A stretch of DNA of 5,363 nucleotides, from NCBI GenBank assembly GCA_039805565.1, contig JBDLTZ010000332.1:1-5363 (forward strand). The letters run 5' to 3'. The notes under the pieces were generated by a model. The model ran no database searches and was not told the DNA's origin. It saw only the letters and a program-made list of their open reading frames with translations. The stretch is from CALJIC01 sp039805565 (GTDB taxonomy: Bacteria > Chloroflexota > Chloroflexia > Chloroflexales > Roseiflexaceae). The number at the start of each line of letters is the position of its first letter. Position 1 is the first letter of the stretch. The position numbers and the translations under genes are program-made. Shown here piece after piece: positions 1 through 5,057 of this stretch.

Positions 1-1022
1 CAGCAGTCCTCCGGCGGCGGCTCGATGCTCCATGGCGGCGCGGCGGCCGCCTCCGGACTCCAGTGGAAAGCCCCCGACTGAGCCAGGACGTTGCCGAACA
101 GGTCGGGGCGGCGCATCGCGACGTAGGTGGCCATGAGGCCACCGAGACTGACGCCGCCGACCACCGATCGCCCGGGGTCCGTGGTGACGTGGTACCTCGC
201 GCGGACCCACGGCAGCAGTTCGTCGGCGAGGAACGCGACAAGTCGGTCGTCACAGCTGAGCTCCGCGGCCCGGTCGGGGCTGTCGAGCAGCACGGCCACT
301 GTCCGTGGGATGCGGCCGGCAGACGCGAGGTTGTCGAGGATGGTCGGCGCCGGCACGTGGGTCGTGTAGACGTCGCCATCGAACAGCAGCAGCAGCGGGT
401 ACGGCTCACCCTGGGGCTGGTAGCCGGGCGGAAGGTAGATCCACACCGTCCGCTTGTTGCCGAGGGACGTGCTTTGCCAAGCATGGGTCGTCACCGATCC
501 TGCCGCCACGTCCGGCTGCGGCTGATGCCAGTGCTGCGGCGGCGCGGCGGGCAGCTCGACGAATGAGCGGTCCAGGTCCTGGCGGAAGACCTTCGGGTTG
601 CGCGGGTCGAGCTGCCAGTGCATCTGGTATGCCTCCCAGTCCTCCACCTGGCCGATGTGGTGCAGGGGAAGGTTGGGCGCGAGCCAGTACACGAAGCGCA
701 TGTCCGCGCGCACGTGGTAGCTGCGGTAGAACAGGTCTGTCCCAGGCACCGGCGTGAGCAGCGCGTCGGCCCAGCCATTCCACCACATACCGCGCAGCAG
801 CTCGCTGTAGAATACGACGTGAGTAGTGCCGGGCGCAGCGCGCCAGAGGACGGTCACGAGCACGTGGCCGGGATCATCGAGCAGGATCTCGACGAGCGGG
901 GTCCCCTCGCGGTCGACGTCGTCCCAGAACTGGTCGATGGCTCCCGTCGAACCGGCGGTAAGCGCGGACAGAAGCGCCACGATTCGTGGACTTGTCACAT
1001 CGTTCGAATACTGGCTCATCAT
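1..1022 (-). CDS. Fes-like (enterochelin esterase family) alpha/beta-hydrolase, C-terminus off the window
   Basis: Read on the minus strand, an open frame of 340 codons runs from ATG at 1022 to the left edge with no stop, so the C-terminus is missing. Two modules are visible. Residues about 30-155 resemble the Fes N-terminal domain: a VLVTVLWRA strand, PVPGTDLFYRSYHVRADMRF, then VYWLAPN and a DPRNP turn. Residues about 185-340 are the esterase D/Fes hydrolase: RTVWIYLPPGY, the LLLLFDGDVY strand, and VVGGVSLGGLMA, where Ser292 in GVSLG should be the nucleophile. FGNVLAQSGAFHW follows, as in E. coli Fes. The family runs to roughly 400 residues, so about 60-90 residues with the catalytic Asp/His are probably outside. 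No signal peptide is seen, so it is probably cytoplasmic. Fes proper hydrolyses ferric enterobactin, but no siderophore gene is visible here, so the true ester substrate is unknown. Two ATGs are adjacent (1022 and 1019). It is divergent from the kinase genes. Confidence 0.88.
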   Translation of the reverse strand, partial: MMSQYSNDVTSPRIVALLSALTAGSTGAIDQFWDDVDREGTPLVEILLDDPGHVLVTVLWRAAPGTTHVVFYSELLRGMWWNGWADALLTPVPGTDLFYRSYHVRADMRFVYWLAPNLPLHHIGQVEDWEAYQMHWQLDPRNPKVFRQDLDRSFVELPAAPPQHWHQPQPDVAAGSVTTHAWQSTSLGNKRTVWIYLPPGYQPQGEPYPLLLLFDGDVYTTHVPAPTILDNLASAGRIPRTVAVLLDSPDRAAELSCDDRLVAFLADELLPWVRARYHVTTDPGRSVVGGVSLGGLMATYVAMRRPDLFGNVLAQSGAFHWSPEAAAAPPWSIEPPPEDC

Positions 1023-1028
1023 CCCTCC
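1023..1028 (-). promoter_or_regulatory. Shine-Dalgarno GGAGGG of the esterase gene
   Basis: On the minus strand GGAGGG lies immediately before ATGATG. Spacing to the first ATG (1022) is zero, and from GGAGG to the second ATG (1019) it is 4 nt. The second ATG is therefore the more likely initiator, although even that spacing is short. Confidence 0.55.
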
Positions 1029-1058
1029 ACGGGTCGTCGGGCATCTCACGGCTCGCCG

Positions 1059-1067
1059 AGCATACCA
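1059..1067 (-). promoter_or_regulatory. Extended -10 promoter for the esterase gene
   Basis: The minus strand reads TGGTATGCT, an extended -10 (TGn) joined to TATGCT (4 of 6 to TATAAT). No good -35 hexamer is found 16-18 nt upstream, which is common for extended -10 promoters. Transcription would begin near 1052 and leave a leader of about 30 nt before the ATG pair. The call rests on motif and position only. Confidence 0.4.
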
Positions 1068-1101
1068 CGGGGCACTTCTTGCTGCATCGGCGCGTCGGCC
1101 G

Positions 1102-1131
1102 TTGGGGTGGCTTGCGCCTGCGTGCTATACT
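1102..1131 (+). promoter_or_regulatory. Sigma70-type promoter for the kinase pair (TTGGGG-N18-TATACT)
   Basis: TATACT at 1126-1131 matches TATAAT at five of six bases and is preceded by TGC at 1123-1125, making an extended -10. TTGGGG at 1102-1107 lies 18 nt upstream and matches the -35 consensus only at TTG. Transcription would start near 1138, so the first kinase gene would have a leader of about 210 nt, unusually long for a simple metabolic gene. Confidence 0.45.
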
Positions 1132-1141
1132 CCGGGAAACA

Positions 1142-1174
1142 GGCTCGGCTGAGAATGGCAGGCTCTCAGACGCC
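1142..1174 (+). other. Leader hairpin I (CTGAGA/TCTCAG stem)
   Basis: CTGAGA (1149-1154) pairs perfectly with TCTCAG (1164-1169) around a 9-nt loop. A lower stem GGC (1142-1144) with GCC (1172-1174) extends it across a small internal loop. The loop contains the ATG of the possible 34-codon upstream ORF. It would form just downstream of the predicted transcription start. No energy calculation was possible. Confidence 0.35.
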
Positions 1175-1259
1175 ACGCGCTATGTCCTACGCCCCGGTGC
1201 AACGCGAGGGTCGAGTACCTGTTGTTCGGAGGTCACCAAGGCGCACCATGGTTCGATAG
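1155..1259 (+). other. Possible 34-codon upstream ORF (leader peptide candidate)
   Basis: ATG at 1155 opens a short frame ending at TAG 1257-1259, 87 nt before the kinase start. The predicted peptide is basic toward its end (VVRRSPRRTMVR). There is only a weak GAGA directly before the ATG and no proper Shine-Dalgarno, and the ATG sits in the loop of hairpin I. In GC-rich DNA an open frame this short is expected by chance. It could be a leader peptide that controls the kinase genes, but the support is thin. Confidence 0.15.
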
Positions 1260-1274
1260 CTCACTTGCCACGCT

Positions 1275-1325
1275 GAGACTCGCCGCCAGTTCACACTGGC
1301 AGGGCATGCCTCGTTCCGAGGTCTC
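1275..1325 (+). other. Leader structure II: two hairpins enclosed by GAGAC/GTCTC
   Basis: GCCAGT (1285-1290) pairs with ACTGGC (1295-1300) around a TCAC tetraloop. CCTCG (1309-1313) pairs with CGAGG (1317-1321) around TTC. GAGAC (1275-1279) can pair with GTCTC (1321-1325) to close both into a three-way-junction-like fold; base 1321 is shared, so one pair must be given up. The fold ends about 10 nt before the kinase RBS. No U-run follows, so it is not an intrinsic terminator. It may be a translational control element. Confidence 0.35.
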
Positions 1326-1335
1326 TCGTTGTGCA

Positions 1336-1341
1336 AAGGAG
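1336..1341 (+). promoter_or_regulatory. Shine-Dalgarno AAGGAG deciding the GTG start of the first kinase gene
   Basis: AAGGAG stands 5 nt before GTG 1347. This favours GTG 1347 over the in-frame TTG at 1329, which lies upstream of this ribosome binding site. Confidence 0.75.
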
Positions 1342-1346
1342 CTCCC

Positions 1347-2681
1347 GTGCAGACGCGCTATCTCCTGCTGATTCCCCACCCGGATTCCGATCTCCTCCTC
1401 GTTGCTCGATCGTCCGTCGGCACCGCCTTGCCAGCCGTTACACGCGACGATGGTTCATTCTGGCAGAATGTCGACCACATCAATGCGATGGCCGAGTCTG
1501 TGGTTGGCACATCCACCACTGTCCGCCGCTGCCTGGCTGTGCAGCGTGACGACGAGGAGGAGCGCCGGACGACGTGCTACCTGCTGGAGGTTCTAGCTAC
1601 GCCCCCGTTGCCACTCACAAGCATGGCGTGGCTCGCGGTGGACGCCGCGCGGCTGCAGCTCCCAGATGCCGAACGCGCGCTGTTCGATGCGTGGCGCTCC
1701 TGGCAGGTGTCGTGTGATACACGTCGCGTCCCGTGGTACGAGACCGGCTGGCATGGGGCGGCGCGCGCCTGGCTTGCGGGTCGGCTCGGGCCGCTCGACG
1801 CTATTAAGCAGCTGCGCTCGTGGCAACGCTCGGCGGTCGTGCGCATCGACGCTGGCGGGGAGCGCTTCTTCCTGAAAGCCGTGCCGCCGCACTTCGCTCA
1901 CGAACTGCCGCTCAGCGTATGGCTTGCGCACCAGTTCCCCGAGTGCGTGCCCGCGGTGCAGGCAGCAGACCCAGAGCGCGGCTGGCTGCTCCTCCGCGCG
2001 GCGCCAGGCGTGGGGCTCGATACGCACCCGGATGCTGAGCAGTGGGCGATGGCGCTGCGGGCCTACGCCGAGCTGCAGATCGCCACGGTTCCACACGCCC
2101 AGGAGCTTGCGGCCTTCGGCGTGCCAGTGCGCGACGACGCCTGGCTGCGCGCGGGGCTGGACGCGCTACTGTCCGATGAGGCGGCGTTCCTGCTCGACCG
2201 GCAAGGCGGGCTGAACCGCGACGAGCTCACAGCCCTGCGGGCGCGAGGCCCGGCGCTGCACGACGTCTGCGCGGCGCTCGCCACATGCGGTATCCCGCCC
2301 ACGCTGGAGCACGGCGACTTCGGCCCCTGGCAGGTGCTGGCGGACGGTCCGACGGTCACGTTCCTCGACTGGTCTGACAGCGCCATCGCCTGCCCGCTCT
2401 GGAGCCTGGCGTCGTTCCTGATCGACCTCCCGCTGGAGCTTTCACGTCCACATACGCGGGCGCGGCTCGTCGACGCCTACCTGGCGCCGTGGGAGCGGCT
2501 CGTGCCGCGCGATACTCTGCGGCGCGCCTGGGCGCTCGCCGACGAGCTCTACGGGCTCGTGGGCGCGCTGATCTACCACCGCGAGATCCTGCCGCACATG
2601 GAGGTGCGGTGGGAGATGGAGCGGATGCTGCCGTTCTTCGCGCGCCGCCTGCTTGCAACACGCGACACCGTGGAGGGATAG
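1347..2681 (+). CDS. APH-fold phosphotransferase with a Nudix-like N-terminal domain
   Basis: 444 residues from GTG 1347. Residues about 150-430 form an aminoglycoside-phosphotransferase/choline-kinase-type fold: RSWQRSAVVRI then ERFFLKAVPP (Lys177, probable ATP-binding lysine), the hinge RGWLLLRAAPG (211-221), catalytic loop EHGDFGPWQ (His322, Asp324) and metal-binding FLDWSDS (Asp341). The position eight residues into HGDxxxxN, normally Asn, is Gln329. Residues 1-120 are a separate domain: MQTRYLLLIPH, LLLVARSS, a helix near NVDHINAMAESVVG, VRRCLAV, CYLLEVL, MAWLAVD. This strand-helix order recalls a Nudix fold, but the Nudix box (REUxEExGU) is absent, so it may be a catalytically dead sensing or binding domain (inference). 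The kinase acts on an unknown small molecule, presumably in the cytoplasm. It heads a two-gene unit, its stop abutting the next ATG. Third-position GC rises from about 73% in the N-terminal domain to about 90% at the C-terminus (hand count). Confidence 0.85.
   Translation: MQTRYLLLIPHPDSDLLLVARSSVGTALPAVTRDDGSFWQNVDHINAMAESVVGTSTTVRRCLAVQRDDEEERRTTCYLLEVLATPPLPLTSMAWLAVDAARLQLPDAERALFDAWRSWQVSCDTRRVPWYETGWHGAARAWLAGRLGPLDAIKQLRSWQRSAVVRIDAGGERFFLKAVPPHFAHELPLSVWLAHQFPECVPAVQAADPERGWLLLRAAPGVGLDTHPDAEQWAMALRAYAELQIATVPHAQELAAFGVPVRDDAWLRAGLDALLSDEAAFLLDRQGGLNRDELTALRARGPALHDVCAALATCGIPPTLEHGDFGPWQVLADGPTVTFLDWSDSAIACPLWSLASFLIDLPLELSRPHTRARLVDAYLAPWERLVPRDTLRRAWALADELYGLVGALIYHREILPHMEVRWEMERMLPFFARRLLATRDTVEG
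2672..2676 (+). promoter_or_regulatory. Shine-Dalgarno GGAGG inside the end of the first kinase gene
   Basis: GGAGG lies 5 nt before ATG 2682 and within the last codons of the upstream gene. The upstream stop TAG (2679-2681) touches the ATG, so the second gene is probably translationally coupled to the first. Confidence 0.7.
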
Positions 2682-3800
2682 ATGGACGCCTACCTTAGCC
2701 CGCCCGAGCCGATCACGCCGGCATGGCTCACCGGCGTCCTTCGCGCCGCCGGTGCGCTCCAACAGGGCACCGTCATCGCGGCGCAGGAGCTTCCGACCGA
2801 CGCGTTCAACTCGCGGACGCGCCGGCTCGCGCTGTCATACGACGCAGGCGCATCCGGCGACTGCCCGACGCACCTCATCCTCAAGCAGCCGATCGACGCC
2901 GACTGGGCGCGCGAGGCCGGCGCCGACGAGGTGCGCTTCTACCAGCTGGCGGCGACGCTCGACTCGCCCCCGCCCGCGATCGTACCGTGCTACGGCGCGG
3001 CGCTCGACCAGCTCAGCGGCGACTCGTACCTCCTGCTGCTGGACGTGTCCGCCACGCACGCGCCTCCCGTGACCCGCGCGCAGCAGATCGGTCTCACCGA
3101 TAGCGTCCCGCCCGACGACGCCATCGGGCAGGTCGTGGTGGCGCTGGCGCGCCACCACGCCTGCTGGTGGGACCACCCGCTCCTGCATGCCGGGCACTTC
3201 GCCGTCGGCTACTGGTCGCGCGACGCCGAGCGCTTCCGGCTGTACCAGGAGCGCCGCCGCGCGGCCTGGGGGCGCCTCCTGGCAGACACTGGGAGTTCGC
3301 TGCCCGCCGACATCCGTGACCGTTACGACGAGCTCCTCGGGCGCATCGAGCGGCACTGGGCGCGGGCGCTGGAGCCGCGCTTCCGTACACGGACTCACCT
3401 GACGCTCGTCCACGGCGACGCATTCTTCTCGAACTTCCTCTGCCCGCGCCTGGGCGTGGCCGCCGAGACCTACCTGATCGACTGGCAGTCACCGGCGGTC
3501 GACCTCGCCGGGTACGACCTGGCGAACCTCCTGGCAACGTTCTGGACGCGCGAGCAGCGGCGCGAGGGGCAGCGCGAGCAGCACATCCTCGCGTACTACC
3601 ATCGCACGCTCGTCGCGCACGGCGTCAGCGGCTACGGCTGGGAGGACCTGCTCGCGGACTACCGCGCCGGCCTGATCTTCTGGCTGCTGATGCCGCTCCA
3701 GGACGGCGGTGACGGGGCGCCGCACAGCTACTGGTGGCCGAAGATGCAGTGCCTTCTGGCCGCCTTCGACGACTGGGGCTGCGCCGAGCTGCTGCGGTGA
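2682..3800 (+). CDS. APH/EcKL-like (CHK kinase-like) phosphotransferase
   Basis: 372 residues from ATG 2682, chosen for the GGAGG 5 nt upstream and the exact abutment to the preceding stop. N-lobe: HLILKQP (Lys68, probable ATP lysine), then ADEVRFYQ (Glu83, the glutamate that pairs with it) and the hinge SYLLLLDVS (115-123). C-lobe: LVHGDAFFSNFL has the full HGDxxxxN loop (His244, Asp246, Asn251), followed by YLIDWQSPAVDLAGYDLANLL, where Asp267 should bind Mg-ATP. The 'HGD-N ... IDWQ ... DLA' layout and the ExxFY helix recall the ecdysteroid-kinase-like/CHK branch of the APH superfamily more than classical aminoglycoside kinases. All catalytic residues are in place, so it is probably an active ATP-dependent small-molecule kinase; the substrate cannot be read from the sequence. 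No signal peptide or membrane helix is apparent. It is the second gene of a unit with the gene ending at 2681. Confidence 0.88.
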   Translation: MDAYLSPPEPITPAWLTGVLRAAGALQQGTVIAAQELPTDAFNSRTRRLALSYDAGASGDCPTHLILKQPIDADWAREAGADEVRFYQLAATLDSPPPAIVPCYGAALDQLSGDSYLLLLDVSATHAPPVTRAQQIGLTDSVPPDDAIGQVVVALARHHACWWDHPLLHAGHFAVGYWSRDAERFRLYQERRRAAWGRLLADTGSSLPADIRDRYDELLGRIERHWARALEPRFRTRTHLTLVHGDAFFSNFLCPRLGVAAETYLIDWQSPAVDLAGYDLANLLATFWTREQRREGQREQHILAYYHRTLVAHGVSGYGWEDLLADYRAGLIFWLLMPLQDGGDGAPHSYWWPKMQCLLAAFDDWGCAELLR

Positions 3801-3805
3801 CGCTG

Positions 3806-3847
3806 CGAGGCGTGTGATGCTGGCGACCCTTCCCATTTCGCGCCTCG
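3806..3847 (+). repeat. Inverted repeat CGAGGCG/CGCCTCG after the second kinase gene
   Basis: CGAGGCG (3806-3812) and CGCCTCG (3841-3847) are perfect complements separated by 28 nt, starting 6 nt after the stop codon. No T-run follows and the loop is long, so a standard intrinsic terminator is unlikely. It may be chance in GC-rich DNA, or it may act as a barrier or mRNA end. The predicted promoter of the next gene begins inside its loop. Confidence 0.3.
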
Positions 3848-3858
3848 TCACGTATGAT
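3830..3858 (+). promoter_or_regulatory. Sigma70-type promoter for the third kinase gene (TTCCCA-N17-TATGAT)
   Basis: TATGAT (3853-3858) matches the -10 consensus at five of six bases. TTCCCA (3830-3835) matches the -35 consensus at four of six, with an ideal 17-nt spacer. Transcription would begin near 3865, about 65 nt before the preferred start codon. This suggests the third kinase is transcribed separately from the first two. Confidence 0.5.
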
Positions 3859-3859
3859 G

Positions 3860-3897
3860 CGATGCGCTGGAGTCAGCCACCAGGTGTCAGCGCATCG
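3860..3897 (+). repeat. Perfect 10-bp inverted repeat at the start of the third kinase transcript, possible operator
   Basis: CGATGCGCTG (3860-3869) is exactly complementary to CAGCGCATCG (3888-3897), with 18 nt between the arms and two further G-U pairs possible outside. The left arm follows directly on the -10 box and covers the predicted transcription start. That placement suits a repressor operator, or a hairpin at the 5' end of the mRNA. No known regulator consensus was recognised. Confidence 0.45.
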
Positions 3898-3929
3898 TGC
3901 TGATGAGCTCTGCACAAGGCGTACTGCCG

Positions 3930-4946
3930 ATGAGGCCATTCGATTCGCTCTCACGCGCCGGCCAGCGACGCCGGCTCCGCGCACTCGCCGACGCTGCCCT
4001 CGAGACGTACGGCATCGCCGGCGCCCGGCTCAGCTTCTGCTCCGATACCCAGAACACGGTGTTTCGCGTCGATTCGGCGGGTCAGCGGTACGCGCTCCGC
4101 ATCCACCCACCGGACAGTCGCAGCACGGCGGCAATCGAGGCTGAGCTGGCCTGGCTTGCTGCGCTCCGTCACGATCTCGGGCTGCGGGTTCCGGAGCCTG
4201 TACTGACGGCCGATCGCCGGCCGCTCTGTGTGGTGGAGCTGCCGGGCGTCCCCGAGCCCCGCACGGCGGTCTTGCTGCGGTGGGTGGAGGGGACGCCGCT
4301 CGATGGTCGTGTGACCACAGCGCGTGTGGCCCAGGTCGGCCGGCTGATGGCGCACCTGCACGAGCACGCCACGACCTTTGCCCTCCCACCGGGGACGGAC
4401 CGCGACCGCGATGACTGGCCGGGGATGGGGCGCTGGCCGCTGGCCGGTGATCCGTCGGGAAGCTTCCTGAAGCCTGACCAGCACGCGCTCTGCGCGGCCG
4501 CCGCTCAGCGCGCCGCCGAGGATATCGCACTGGTCGAGCCGACGCGCGACGTTGGCCTCATCCACAGCGACGTCCACTTCGCCAACCTTCTCGACTGCGG
4601 CGATGACCTTGGGCTGATCGACTTCGACGACTGCCAGTTCGCGCCGTTCACGTCTGACCTCGCGATCACTCTGACCTACCTCGACAGCCGGCCGGACTAT
4701 GAGCGCCTCCGCCACGTGCTGCTCGACAGCTATGCCGCGCACGGGCAGCTGCCGCCACGCGCTGACGCGGAGCTGGATGCGTTTATGGTGGAGCGCGGCC
4801 TGCGGCTGATCCTCTGGGTGGCGAGCTGGCCGAGCATCGATCACTTCTCGTTCGGGCAGGATATCGTTGGTACCGCGCTGAACCGCTGCGCGCGCTATCT
4901 TGACACGCAGACGAGCGCCTTCATCAGCGCTCCCTCCAGCGGCTAG
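3930..4946 (+). CDS. APH-fold kinase, SrkA/homoserine-kinase-II-like
   Basis: 338 residues from ATG 3930, which has AAGG 10 nt upstream and gives an MRPFDSLSRAGQRRRL beginning that looks like a natural N-terminus. ATG 3903 and GTG 3897 are in-frame alternatives without a good ribosome binding site. N-lobe: NTVFRVDSAGQRYALRIHPP, with Arg57 where many kinases have Lys (LRIH is common in this branch), and a helix AAIEAELAWL with Glu70/Glu72. Hinge: AVLLRWVEGTPLDGR (113-127). Catalytic loop: LIHSDVHFANLL, giving His212, Asp214, Asn219, with Ser in place of the usual Gly. Metal site: LIDFDDCQF (Asp231, Asp233, Asp234), the DFDD signature typical of YihE/SrkA (RdoA) and related kinases, followed by SDLAITLTYL. 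Probably an active cytoplasmic kinase acting on a small molecule or on protein Ser/Thr; the substrate is undetermined. It is separated from the second kinase gene by 129 nt holding its own promoter. Confidence 0.87.
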   Translation: MRPFDSLSRAGQRRRLRALADAALETYGIAGARLSFCSDTQNTVFRVDSAGQRYALRIHPPDSRSTAAIEAELAWLAALRHDLGLRVPEPVLTADRRPLCVVELPGVPEPRTAVLLRWVEGTPLDGRVTTARVAQVGRLMAHLHEHATTFALPPGTDRDRDDWPGMGRWPLAGDPSGSFLKPDQHALCAAAAQRAAEDIALVEPTRDVGLIHSDVHFANLLDCGDDLGLIDFDDCQFAPFTSDLAITLTYLDSRPDYERLRHVLLDSYAAHGQLPPRADAELDAFMVERGLRLILWVASWPSIDHFSFGQDIVGTALNRCARYLDTQTSAFISAPSSG

Positions 4947-4987
4947 GCTGCCTCCGCCGTCGGCCACCGTCCTCGCTCATATGCCAC

Positions 4988-5018
4988 TTGACCTTGACGC
5001 CGTGTCAAGGTGTATGCT
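4988..5018 (+). promoter_or_regulatory. MerR-type 19-bp-spacer promoter with palindromic operator, autoregulatory
   Basis: TTGACC (4988-4993, 5 of 6 to consensus) and TATGCT (5013-5018) are separated by exactly 19 nt, the overlong spacer typical of MerR-controlled promoters. Between them lies a perfect operator: ACCTTGAC (4991-4998), 5-nt centre, GTCAAGGT (5004-5011). By family knowledge, bound MerR proteins untwist such spacers when the inducer is present, which activates transcription. The promoter points at the merR-like gene itself, so the regulator should amplify its own expression and probably that of genes downstream of the window. Confidence 0.85.
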
Positions 5019-5046
5019 GGACGCGTTCGGTCCAGCTCACCTGCGC

Positions 5047-5050
5047 GGAG
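5047..5050 (+). promoter_or_regulatory. Shine-Dalgarno GGAG of the MerR-family gene
   Basis: GGAG lies 7 nt before GTG 5058. This supports GTG as the start and places the first residues (LKIGDFARLAG) at the usual beginning of a MerR DNA-binding domain. Confidence 0.65.
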
Positions 5051-5057
5051 AAAGTCA

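Larger units (their letters stand above)
1023..1346. other. Divergent intergenic region, about 324 bp, with two promoters and a structured leader
   Basis: This stretch separates the minus-strand esterase from the plus-strand kinase pair. It holds the esterase RBS and promoter, a back-to-back plus-strand promoter (the -10 boxes are about 60 bp apart), a leader of about 210 nt with at least three perfect short stems, a possible 34-codon ORF, and the kinase RBS. It shows none of the signature motifs of T-box, TPP, cobalamin, FMN or glycine riboswitches that I could recognise. No tRNA cloverleaf is visible. Confidence 0.7.

Noticed and set aside
874..1176. 100-codon minus-strand ORF crossing the esterase start
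   Set aside because: It is out of frame with the esterase and its product is low-complexity and Arg/Ser-rich. It is a shadow frame.
1121..1183. Imperfect direct repeat CGTGCTAT / CGCGCTAT
   Set aside because: Eight bases with a mismatch and different flanks; chance similarity is likely.
1149..1235. TPP or cobalamin riboswitch, suggested by CTGAGA (1149) and CGGTGCAA (1195)
   Set aside because: The remaining conserved blocks of either riboswitch are missing, and CTGAGA is simply one arm of a hairpin with TCTCAG. The downstream genes are also not thiamin or B12 genes.
618..1259. 213-codon plus-strand open frame overlapping the esterase
   Set aside because: Most of it is antisense to the esterase, which has a convincing Fes fold. 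Only its last 34 codons lie in intergenic DNA; they are listed separately as a weak upstream ORF.
1138..1346. T-box leader
   Set aside because: No TGGNACCGCG-type sequence, no recognisable Stem I, and no amino-acid-related gene downstream.
1329..1346. Earlier TTG start for the first kinase
   Set aside because: AAGGAG lies downstream of the TTG and at correct spacing to GTG 1347; TTG has no ribosome binding site of its own.
3806..3850. Intrinsic terminator after the second kinase gene
   Set aside because: The stem has a 28-nt loop and no T-run follows, so it does not meet the standard pattern. Kept only as an inverted repeat.
3951..4967. 338-codon open frame on the minus strand opposite the third kinase
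   Set aside because: The opposite strand has clear kinase motifs. The antisense product is Arg/Ala/Val-rich without family features, as expected from GC-rich codon bias.
4991..5020. Promoter on the minus strand reading TTGACA from the same palindrome
   Set aside because: The only nearby -10-like bases (CATATG, TATGAG) are poor or at wrong spacing, and transcription would run into the third kinase gene antisense. The plus-strand reading is far better.
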